Source: Protofrankia sp963555925 (lineage in GTDB: Bacteria; Actinomycetota; Actinomycetes; Frankiales; Frankiaceae). From it: a stretch of 64,000 bases of DNA. The stretch's first letter is position 1; each line of letters begins with the position of its first letter. The stretch is taken from NCBI GenBank assembly GCA_963555925.1, contig CAUVXJ010000029.1, forward strand, positions 1-64,000, given 5' to 3'. The position numbers and the translations under genes are program-made. Below the pieces are notes generated by a model. The model had not been told where the DNA came from. It did not search any database and was given only the letters and a program-made list of their open reading frames with translations. Of the stretch, positions 10,201-18,300 are shown in pieces.

Positions 10201-13200
10201 CGGTCTGCTCGCCAACGTCATCGCAGGCCGGATTGCCAACCGCCTCGATCTCGGTGGGGTGAACTACACGGTGGACGCGGCATGCGCGTCCTCGCTGGCC
10301 GCACTCGACGCCGCCTGCAAGGAGCTGGTGGCCGGCACCTCCGACCTCGTGCTCTGCGGCGGCGTGGATACGCATAACAGCGTCCATGACTTTCTGCTGT
10401 TCTCCTCCGTCCAGGCCCTGTCACCGACCGGCCGGTCCCGCAGTTTCGACGCGGCCGCCGACGGCATCAGCCTGGGCGAGGGTGTGGCCGTCGTCGTGCT
10501 CAAACGACTTGCCGACGCCGAACGCGACGGTGACCGCATCCATGCTGTGATCAAGGCGGTGGCCGGATCGAGCGACGGCCGGGCGCTGGGATTGACCGCT
10601 CCGCGCAAGGCCGGCCAGGTGCTGGCGATGCAACGGGCATATGCCCGAGCCGGCATCTCCCCGGCCGACGTCGGTCTGGTCGAGGCGCATGCAACCGGTA
10701 CGGTTGTCGGTGACCGGACGGAGCTCGCCAGCCTGACCGAGGTCTTCACCACCCACGGGGCCGCGCCGGCGAGCTGCGCGGTCGGTTCGGTGAAATCCCA
10801 GATCGGGCACACCAAGTGTGCGGCCGGTCTGGCCGGTCTGATCAAGACGGTGAAGGCGCTGGAAACCGGGGTGCGCCCGCCGACGCTGAACCTCACCCGG
10901 CCCAATCCCTACTGGGACGCCGCAACCAGCCCGTTCTTCTTCGACACCGGGGCTCGTCCGTGGGCGGCACCCGCGTCGCGCCGGCACGCCGGTGTGTCCG
11001 CGTTCGGGTTCGGCGGGACGAACTTCCATGCGGTGCTCTCCGCCTACGACGGTGGGCCCGAGCCCGCCCACGGGCTGGGCTCCTGGCCGGCGGAGCTTTT
11101 CGTCGTCCGGGGCACCGACCGGGTCGCCGCCGGCCGCACCCTGGACAAGCTCGCCGAACTGATCATGATTAACGACGGCGCGGGGCGGCCCTGGAAGTTG
11201 CGTGATCTGGCCGCGACGGTCGCACGCAGACGCGGTGGAGCCGTCCAGGTGGCGTTTGTCGCGGCCACCCTCGATGACCTCCCCGACCTGGTGAGACGTG
11301 CACGGGCTTTCGAGCACGATCCGAAGGCGGGGATCTTCGTTGCGGCCGAGGCCGAGGCCGAGGCCGGGAGCGGGAGCGGGAGCGGGAGCGGCACCGGCGT
11401 CAATGCCGACGCCGACGCGGGTACCGAGGCCGAGACGACCGGCTCCGGTCCGGATCGTGGCGGAAAGATCGCTTTTCTCTTCCCGGGTCAGGGCAGCCAG
11501 CGGCCCGGGATGCTGGCGGATCTGTTCGTGGCCTTCCCACGCCTGCGTCACCTACTCGAACGCGGCGAGAAGTGGGCGGCGGCGATGTTTCCGCCGGCCG
11601 CCTTCAATCGCGCGGATGTCGCCGCTCAGCAGGCGGCGATCACCGATACGCGCACGGCGCAGCCGACTCTCGGGATGGCGGGGCTCGCCATGCACGAGAT
11701 CCTCACCGGGCTCGGCATCCGTCCTGATCACCTCGGCGGCCACAGCTACGGTGAACTGCTCGCCCTGTGCGCGGCAGGGGCCATCCACATTGATGATCTT
11801 CTATTGCTCAGTGCGGCGCGGGCGGATGCCATCCTTGGCGCGGCCGACGCCTTCTCGCCGACCGCCGACCCGGGAGCGATGGCCGCGGTGTCCGTCGCGG
11901 CCGGGCGTGTTCAGGAGGTCTTGGCCGCTGGCGGGACGGAGCTGGCCGAGGTTGTGATCGCCAACCACAACGCACCGGACCAGACCGTGATCTCCGGTCC
12001 GACGGACGCGCTCGACCTTGCTGTCGGACGCCTTGAGGCCGCCGGGCTGACGGCCCGGCGGATCCCGGTGGCGTGCGCGTTCCACAGCCCGGTCGTTGCA
12101 GGCGCGGTCGAGACGTTCGGCGCGGAGCTGGACAAGGTTGCGGTCGGCGAGCAGACGGTCCCGGTCTGGTCGAATGCCACCGCCCAGCCGTACGAGCAGG
12201 ACCCCGACGCGGTACGACAGGCGCTCGCCGGTCAGGTCGCGCGGCCCGTCCGATTCGTCGACCAGATCGAGGCGATGTACGCGGCCGGTGTACGGATCTT
12301 CGTTGAGGTCGGGCCGGGCCGGGTGCTCACCGGGCTGACCGGCCGGATCCTCACCGGCCGCCCGCATACGGCGCTCGCCACGGACGTTGCCGGCGAACCC
12401 GGGATCCGCCGGCTTCTGCTCGCGCTGGCTGAGCTTGCCGCCGCGGGTGTCGCGGTGGACACGACGCCGCTGTTCGCCGGGCGGGACATACGTCCGGTCT
12501 CAGCCGCGAGCTGCCCACGCCGACCCGCGTGGCTGGTCGACGGCCACCTGGTGCGGACCTCCGATGGACGTCATCTGCCCGGCGGGCTGCGGCCCGCGGA
12601 TGAGCTGACCCGGCTGGGGGGCATCGGGCCCGTCCCATCGGCGATCGAGGCGTCCCGGTCGGTGCCCCACCCCTTGGCGCCTCCGTCGGTGGGATCCGCG
12701 GTCGGGGCGGTCGGGGCGGTGGGATCGCCTCCGGTGGAAGAAATGCCGGTGGGAGAAGGAAACATCCCGTCGCAGGACTTGCCCACCAACATCGGCATGG
12801 ACGTGGCCGGCATGGACGTGGCCGGCATGGACGTGGCCGGCATGGACGTGGCCGGCATGGACGTGGCCGGCATGGACGTGACCGCCGCGGACGTGACCGC
12901 CGCGGACGCCTCGATAGACGCCACCATGGTTGAGTTTCTGCGCGCCACCCGGGAGCTGGTCGCCGCGCAACGCGATGTCATGCTCGGCTACCTCGGTGCC
13001 TCAGCCGCGGCGGGAGAACGGAAAGGCGCGGAGTCCACCCGGGAGCCGATCCGGGTGCCGACTGCGCCCATCCTCCCCGTCCAAGGGCGCCATGCGCTGG
13101 TACCGGCCCAGCCGGGGCCCCCTGATCTGGGCGGTCCCGGGGTGGCCCCGATGGCGTCGGTGCAACCGGCGGCGTCCGTGCCGGATCCGCCTGTGGTCCT

Positions 13201-15310
13201 GGATCCGCCTGTGGTCCTGGATCCGCCTGTGGTCCTGGGTCTGGTCGTGGATGTGATCTGCGCGGCCACGGGTTATCCGCCGGAGATGCTGGAATCAGAT
13301 TTGGATCTTGAGGCTGATCTGGGTATTGATTCGATCAAGAGAATGGAGATCCTGGGGGCGTTGACAGCACGCGTCGGATTGGCGGGAGGCGCCTTTGCCG
13401 GTGCCAGCGGTGGCATGACCGTCGCCGAGGATCTCGCCGATGCGATGGTCGAGGAGCTGGCGCAGGTCAGGACCGTCCGCGGGATCGTTGACTGGATCGT
13501 CACCCGGCCAGGTTCCAACGCTGATGCGGTGTCCGACCCGGCCGTCGACCTCGCCGTCGACCCGGCCGTCGACCCGGCCGTCGACCTCGCCGTCGACCCG
13601 GCCCCTGGTACGGAGGCGCGGGGGGCCACGAACATCGGTTCCACCGTCGACGTCGACACCGTCTACATCGACCCGGGCAGGCTACTGGCGCATGCGGATC
13701 GTGAGCAGCCGGGCGTTGCATCGCTGCGGCGGTTCGTCGTCGACGTTGTCGCACTGCCGTCGCCGCGCCCGCTCGCGGAGACCCTCGCCGCGAGCGAGAG
13801 CAACACCGGGGTCGGATCGTTGTCGGGTTCCCGGTTCGCCGTCGTCGAGGGTGGACTGGGTATCGGGCTGGCACTGACGACCATGCTGGAGCAGTACGGC
13901 GCGGCCGTGCGGATGTTTTCCGCAGCCGACGAAGTGCTCGCAGATCAGCTCGCGACCGGTGTCGGGGCGGACGGCGTCCTGTGGGTGTCGCCGGTGGACC
14001 GGGATGCCCCACCGGCCCTGCCCGCCGCGTACGGTCCGATCCGGGCGGCGCTCGGGGGCGGTACCCGCCGCCTTGTCATCGCGACCGGCAGCGGCGGCAG
14101 TTTCGGTCGGTCCGCGAGCGATGAACCTGGTCCGAGCATCGGGATGGCCGGGCTGGTGCGCACCCTTGCGCGGGAGATGCCCGACGTGCTCGTCCGGGCG
14201 GTGGATCTTGATCCCAAGGAGGCCCCCACCCGGCTCGCCGAGTACCTTCTCACCGAGCTCCTCACACCGGATGCCCCTGTCGTGGTCGGCTACCGTCATG
14301 GGGTCCGCTCAACTCCGCGGGTGGTGCCCGCGCAACTGTCCTCGACCGTCGTGGGCGTGCCCGCGCTCGGCCGGGACTCGGTCGTGCTGTTGACCGGTGG
14401 TGCCCGCGGTATCACAGCCAGGGTGGCGCTGGCTCTCGCCCGCGCCACCGGTTGTGGGATCGAACTGATCGGCCGAACCGTGCTGCCGGCCGCGCCGGAG
14501 GACCCGGCAACCGCCGCCGCGCCGGACGCAGCGCGGTTGCGCCGGGCCCTGATCGACACGGGCGTGCGTCGCCCGGCCGAAATCGAGGCCAGGGTGGCCC
14601 GGTTGCTGGCGGAGCGGGAAGTGCGGGCCACCGTCGCCGCTCTCACCCAGACCGCGTCCTACGTTCGATACCACGCGGTGGACGTGCGGGACGCCGACGC
14701 GTTGCGCCAGGTCGTCGCGGCGGTGTATGCAGACCGTGGCCGGATTGACGGGGTCGTACACGGCGCCGGGGTCGTTGAGGACAAGCTGCTGCGGCATAAG
14801 ACGGCGGAGTCGTTCGACCGGGTCTTCGCGACAAAGGTTGAAGGTGCCCGGACGCTTGTCGACGCGCTACGTCCCGACCTTGATTTTCTGGTCTTGTTCG
14901 GCAGCGTGGCTGGGGTGTTCGGTAACCGGGGTCAGGTTGACTACTCCGCGGCCAACGATGCTCTGGACACCTGCGCCCATGCCTGGTCACGGCGTTTTCA
15001 TGGCCGAGTCGTGTCCCTGGACTGGGGGCCATGGGGCTCGTCCGGTCGCGCATCCGATCGCGAAGCCGATCGCGAAGCCGGTATTGAAGCCGGCGATGCG
15101 GACGTCGGTAGGGGCATGGTGTCCGCCGAGCTGGAACGTCAGTATGCCCGTCGGGGTATCGGCCTGATCGATCCGGACGCCGGGGTCGTTGCCGTCCTGC
15201 GTGAGCTGGCCGCTGATGTCGATGTTCCGCAAGTGGTGTATATGTGCGGCCTGCCCGGGGCGCTCGATGACGGATTTTCCGGTTTTGGGATCGCGGATGT
15301 CGAACTCTAG
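7280..15310 (+). CDS. Pfa-like multidomain synthase: NPD-NPD-KS-AT-ACP-KR
   Basis: About 2,676 residues, with a gap at 9465-9786. Domains in order: a nitropropane-dioxygenase-like FMN barrel (about 15-240) whose usual GGH is GGR; a second barrel (320-640) with intact ECGGH, related to the PfaD enoyl reductase; ketosynthase from about 711 with Cys in DAACASS (about 1001), EAHATG and GHTKCAAG; malonyl-type acyltransferase (GGHSYGE, about 1486); one acyl carrier domain (LGIDSIKRMEIL, Ser about 2018), the motif typical of Pfa synthases; ketoreductase (LLTGGARGI, about 2369; FLVLFGSVAG; YSAAND). AT-ACP-KR linkers contain in-frame tandem repeats. The start follows AGGAGGG. It should build an acyl chain iteratively with the next two genes; chain length and product are unknown. 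The enoyl-reductase assignment is by family similarity. Confidence 0.92.
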   Translation: MHIITSPNPQARERDLVIGVTPFTEPDARLTAAVTRAGALGVLDLGRDVAAARTALADTARWARGPFGVRVPAGCATAPGDLPSAVGTVVLSSDLLSADRAPVGGSTGARWDVVTASAGGRRRVLVEVISVAQARAAVEAGADGLIARGCESGGRIGDLTTFTLLQHLLHAELDRPVWAAGGIGPHTAAAAVAGGAHGVVLDVQLALVREMEPRTDVAAAIRAMDGSETTVIAGHRVYVRPDLPVAHLDGHDLDAAAVASRLGARDLRAQFLPVGQDGAFAARLADRHITAGGVVTAVREAIREHLGAAARLAPLAPGAPFAVDRGLRIPVAQGPMTRVSDRAQFARAVADGGGLPFLALALLSGPEARTLLEETAALLAGAPWGVGILGFAPPEIRSAQLAAVSAVRPPCVLIAGGRPSQSAPLEAAGIDTFLHVPSPGLLGRFLTDGARKFVFEGRECGGHVGPRASFPLWESQIAGLLAHGERVANEGGQQAGSEFFEGVHVLFAGGVHDERSAAMVAAAAAPLAERGARIGVLMGTAYLFTAEAVETGAILPGFQQAAVDCDGTVLLETSPGHATRCVQSDFVRAFDERKAELLQRGLTRAQVWEELERLNLGRLRIASKGLRRERDRLVAVDPEAQRREGMFMIGQVAALRSERTTVDALHTQVTEGATQAVAARVAALGIDTSAVGGGSSGVAGGRHEVREVARPLDVAVVGMACVFPGAADXXXXXXXXXXXXXXXXXXXXXXXXXXXXXXXXXXXXXXXXXXXXXXXXXXXXXXXXXXXXXXXXXXXXXXXXXXXXXXXXXXXXXXXXXXXXXXXXXXXXXXXXXXXXVGGLDAVTEVPGSRWDPNLYYDPDAGPRDAGLRVPSKWGGFLAPLPFDALSFGIPPKALSSIDPGQLLALAVTARALRDAGYDDRPFDRSRTSVVFGAESGADLASAYGFRSTYPSVVGPVPPALDERLPDLDENSFPGLLANVIAGRIANRLDLGGVNYTVDAACASSLAALDAACKELVAGTSDLVLCGGVDTHNSVHDFLLFSSVQALSPTGRSRSFDAAADGISLGEGVAVVVLKRLADAERDGDRIHAVIKAVAGSSDGRALGLTAPRKAGQVLAMQRAYARAGISPADVGLVEAHATGTVVGDRTELASLTEVFTTHGAAPASCAVGSVKSQIGHTKCAAGLAGLIKTVKALETGVRPPTLNLTRPNPYWDAATSPFFFDTGARPWAAPASRRHAGVSAFGFGGTNFHAVLSAYDGGPEPAHGLGSWPAELFVVRGTDRVAAGRTLDKLAELIMINDGAGRPWKLRDLAATVARRRGGAVQVAFVAATLDDLPDLVRRARAFEHDPKAGIFVAAEAEAEAGSGSGSGSGTGVNADADAGTEAETTGSGPDRGGKIAFLFPGQGSQRPGMLADLFVAFPRLRHLLERGEKWAAAMFPPAAFNRADVAAQQAAITDTRTAQPTLGMAGLAMHEILTGLGIRPDHLGGHSYGELLALCAAGAIHIDDLLLLSAARADAILGAADAFSPTADPGAMAAVSVAAGRVQEVLAAGGTELAEVVIANHNAPDQTVISGPTDALDLAVGRLEAAGLTARRIPVACAFHSPVVAGAVETFGAELDKVAVGEQTVPVWSNATAQPYEQDPDAVRQALAGQVARPVRFVDQIEAMYAAGVRIFVEVGPGRVLTGLTGRILTGRPHTALATDVAGEPGIRRLLLALAELAAAGVAVDTTPLFAGRDIRPVSAASCPRRPAWLVDGHLVRTSDGRHLPGGLRPADELTRLGGIGPVPSAIEASRSVPHPLAPPSVGSAVGAVGAVGSPPVEEMPVGEGNIPSQDLPTNIGMDVAGMDVAGMDVAGMDVAGMDVAGMDVTAADVTAADASIDATMVEFLRATRELVAAQRDVMLGYLGASAAAGERKGAESTREPIRVPTAPILPVQGRHALVPAQPGPPDLGGPGVAPMASVQPAASVPDPPVVLDPPVVLDPPVVLGLVVDVICAATGYPPEMLESDLDLEADLGIDSIKRMEILGALTARVGLAGGAFAGASGGMTVAEDLADAMVEELAQVRTVRGIVDWIVTRPGSNADAVSDPAVDLAVDPAVDPAVDLAVDPAPGTEARGATNIGSTVDVDTVYIDPGRLLAHADREQPGVASLRRFVVDVVALPSPRPLAETLAASESNTGVGSLSGSRFAVVEGGLGIGLALTTMLEQYGAAVRMFSAADEVLADQLATGVGADGVLWVSPVDRDAPPALPAAYGPIRAALGGGTRRLVIATGSGGSFGRSASDEPGPSIGMAGLVRTLAREMPDVLVRAVDLDPKEAPTRLAEYLLTELLTPDAPVVVGYRHGVRSTPRVVPAQLSSTVVGVPALGRDSVVLLTGGARGITARVALALARATGCGIELIGRTVLPAAPEDPATAAAPDAARLRRALIDTGVRRPAEIEARVARLLAEREVRATVAALTQTASYVRYHAVDVRDADALRQVVAAVYADRGRIDGVVHGAGVVEDKLLRHKTAESFDRVFATKVEGARTLVDALRPDLDFLVLFGSVAGVFGNRGQVDYSAANDALDTCAHAWSRRFHGRVVSLDWGPWGSSGRASDREADREAGIEAGDADVGRGMVSAELERQYARRGIGLIDPDAGVVAVLRELAADVDVPQVVYMCGLPGALDDGFSGFGIADVEL
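9465..9786. other. Assembly gap (322 N) inside the first ketosynthase
   Basis: The N run falls between FPGAAD and GLDAVTEVP of the KS domain. In the paralogous KS encoded at 15389 only about 10 residues separate these motifs. Either the gap is greatly overestimated or something is inserted here. Confidence 0.95.
12794..12898 (+). repeat. 15-bp tandem array (7 units) in the AT-ACP linker
   Basis: Units of GGCATGGACGTGGCC begin at 12794; five are identical and two diverged. They encode repeats of GMDVA in frame, so copy-number change would not break the gene. Confidence 0.9.
13184..13237 (+). repeat. 18-bp tandem array (3 units) just before the ACP domain
   Basis: Three perfect copies of an 18-bp unit encode DPPVVL three times. 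They form a Pro-rich hinge immediately before the carrier domain. Confidence 0.9.
13535..13606 (+). repeat. 12-bp tandem array (about 6 units) in the ACP-KR linker
   Basis: Units of GACCCGGCCGTC or GACCTCGCCGTC alternate and encode D(P/L)AV repeats in frame. Confidence 0.85.
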
Positions 15311-15388
15311 CTCACCTGGGAGTGCGGCCTCCGGCGATGCGACAGAACCACGATCGCATCGCCTTTGGCCCGCTAGAAAGGCGCTCGG

Positions 15389-18300
15389 GTGAAGTCGGCG
15401 ATCGCGGTCGTCGGGATGGCGTCGGTGTTCCCGGGCGCGGGTGACCTCGCCACCTACTGGAGCAACATCGTCAGCGGGGTGGACGCGGTCCGGGATGTGT
15501 CACCGCGGCGCTGGGATCAGGAGTTCTTTCATCCGGATTCCGCGGCTGGCTCCGGTGCATCCGGTGGTGGTGCATCCGGTGCCGATGCACCGGGTGGTGA
15601 AGCCGGCTCCGGGGTGAAACCGGTGGTCGCCGCCGATCGGATCTACTGTCGGCGCGGCGGCTTCGTGGAGGAGTTCGCGACCTTCGACCCGGTCGAGTTC
15701 GGGATCATGCCGCTGGCGGTGGACTGGGCCGAGCCCGATCAGCTGCTGGCGCTGCGGGTCGCAGCCGAGGCTGTCGCGGACGCCGGGGGCGCCGACACAC
15801 TCGGCGATCGTGGCCGGACAGGGGTGGTACTGGGGCGCGGCGGCTACCTCGCCGCGGGTCTTGCCCGGCTGGACCAGCGGGTCAAGGTCTCCACCCAGCT
15901 CGTCACCACGCTGAGGGAACTCGTCCCCACGTTGACGACCGACCAGCTCGCCGCGGTCCGCACCGCGTTCGTCGAAACCCTTGGTCCGGACCGTCCGGAG
16001 GCCGCGATCGGCCTGGTGCCGAACCTGGCTGCCTCGCGCATCGCCAACTGGCTCGACCTTCATGGCCCGGCATACACGCTGGACGCGGCATGCGCGTCGT
16101 CCCTGATCGCGCTTGACACGGCCGTGCGCGAGCTGGTGGGCGGCCGAGCGGACGCCATGATCGCGGGTGGCGTGCATCTCGCCCAGGAAGTGACATTCTG
16201 GAGCGTCTTCTCGCTGCTGCGTGCGCTGTCCCCGAGCTCGCGGATCCGGCCGTTCGACCGGCGGGCCGATGGCATCCTGATCGGCGAGGGTGTCGGGATG
16301 GTCGTACTGAAGCGACTGGCGGACGCCGAACGTGCCGGTGACCGCATCTACGCTGTGATCCGCGGTTGCGGTGTTTCCAGTGACGGACGGTCGTCCACCT
16401 TGCTCGCGCCGTCGCAGCAGGGGCAGATCCTGGCCGTCGAGCGGGCCTGGGCCGACGCCGGGCTGGACCCGACCGCGCCCGGTGCGCTCGGTCTCGTCGA
16501 GGCCCACGGGACCGCCACCCCGGTCGGGGACGCGGCGGAACTGGCCACCCTGGGACGGGTGTTCGGCCGCGCCGCGGGCGCTCCGCCGATCGGAATCGGT
16601 TCTGTGAAGTCCATGATCGGTCATGCCATGCCCGCGGCCGGCGCCGCCGGGCTCATCAAGGCCGTCCTGGCGCTGCACCACCGGACACTGCCGCCGACCC
16701 TGCACTGCGAGCAGCCGCATCCGGCATTGGCGAGCACCCGATTCGAACCGATACACGAAGCCACCACATGGGAGGCACCGGAGCGCGTCCCGCGGCGGGC
16801 CGGTGTGAATGCGTTCGGGTTCGGCGGTATCAACGCCCATGTCGTCGTCGAAGAGGCGCCGTCGCCGTCGAATGCGCCGTCCATCGCGTTTCCGGTGCGG
16901 GGCGCCACTGCCGCTTCGGCCGCCGGTTCGGCCCGCGTTTCGACCAGGGAGCCCGGCAGCGGCCCGGAGCAGGGTGCCGAGCGGGTCCTGCTGGTCGCCG
17001 GGGCGAGCGCCGCGGCGTTGGCCCGTGCGCTCGCCGCGCCCGACGAGGAGCTGCTCGCCCGCGACGATGCCGGCGACATGCCCACCGGGGGTCCGTACCG
17101 GCTCGCGATCGTCGCACCGGACAGCCGGCGGCTTGCGCTTGCCCGGACGGTCGTGGAGCGTGGTACCGCCTGGCGTGGCCGCAATGATCTGTGGTTCACG
17201 GCATCGCCCCTGCTGGGGGGGCGTGCGCTGGTGCAGCCTGACGGCACTGCAGGGCCGGGTAAGATCGCTTTCTTGTTCTGCGGTCTGGAGGACGGGTTCC
17301 ACCCGCGGGTGGACGACGTCCGCGCGCATTTCGCCTTGCCGCACCGGGTGGTCGACGCCGACGCCGACGCCGACGCCGAGGTACTCGGCATGCACGGCGT
17401 CGCCAGCATCGAGGTGGGACGCATCCTGGACGTGGCACTGCGCCGGTTGGGGATCGTCCCGGACGTTCTCGGGGGTCACAGCATCGGCGAGTGGAATGCG
17501 ATGATCTCCGCTGGACTGATCGCCGACGACTTCGTGGACATGTTCGTCAACTCGTTCGACCCGAGTTCTCTCGATGTGCCCGGAGTGGCCTTCGGGGCGC
17601 TGGGGTGCGGGGTGTCCCAGGCCGTCGCAGCCATCGACGGACTGTCGGATGTGGTGATCTCCCATGACAACTGTCCCCATCAGTCGATCATCTGTGGGGG
17701 GCGCCGCAGCGTCACGACCGTTCTTGAGCGGCTGCACAGCCAGGGTGTGCTGTGCCGGATACTGCCGTTCCGGTCCGGCTTCCACTCCCCGTTCTTCGCG
17801 CCCTATCTGGGCCGGGTGCGCACGGACGTGGCGCGGACCCCGATCGGCGCAGCCACGGTGCCGGTCTGGTCGGCGACGACGGTCGCACCGTACCCGCAGG
17901 ATCCTGCCGCCGTTCGTGACCTGTTCGCGCGCCATCTGCTGGAGCCGGTCCGTTTTCGTGCACTCATCGAAGCGCTGTATGCCGCGGGTGTGCGGGTGTT
18001 CGTTGCGGTGGGCACGGGCAGCATCGCCGGTTTCGTGCAGGACACAATGGCGCGCGCCGACTACCTGACCGTCGTCACGAACACCCCGAAACGTAGCGGT
18101 CTCGACCAGTTGCGGCGGGTGGCGGCAGCGCTCTGGGTTGAGGGAGCCTCCCCACGCATGGACCTGCTGCCGACGGTGGACCGGGCCGTTGCAGGGTCGG
18201 TGGCAGCGCCGGTTGCCGGGTCGGGGTCGACGGCCAGCCGGGCGCGGCGCGGTAGACCGATGCTGCTCAACCTGGGCGCGCCACTGATCCGGCTGGGCGA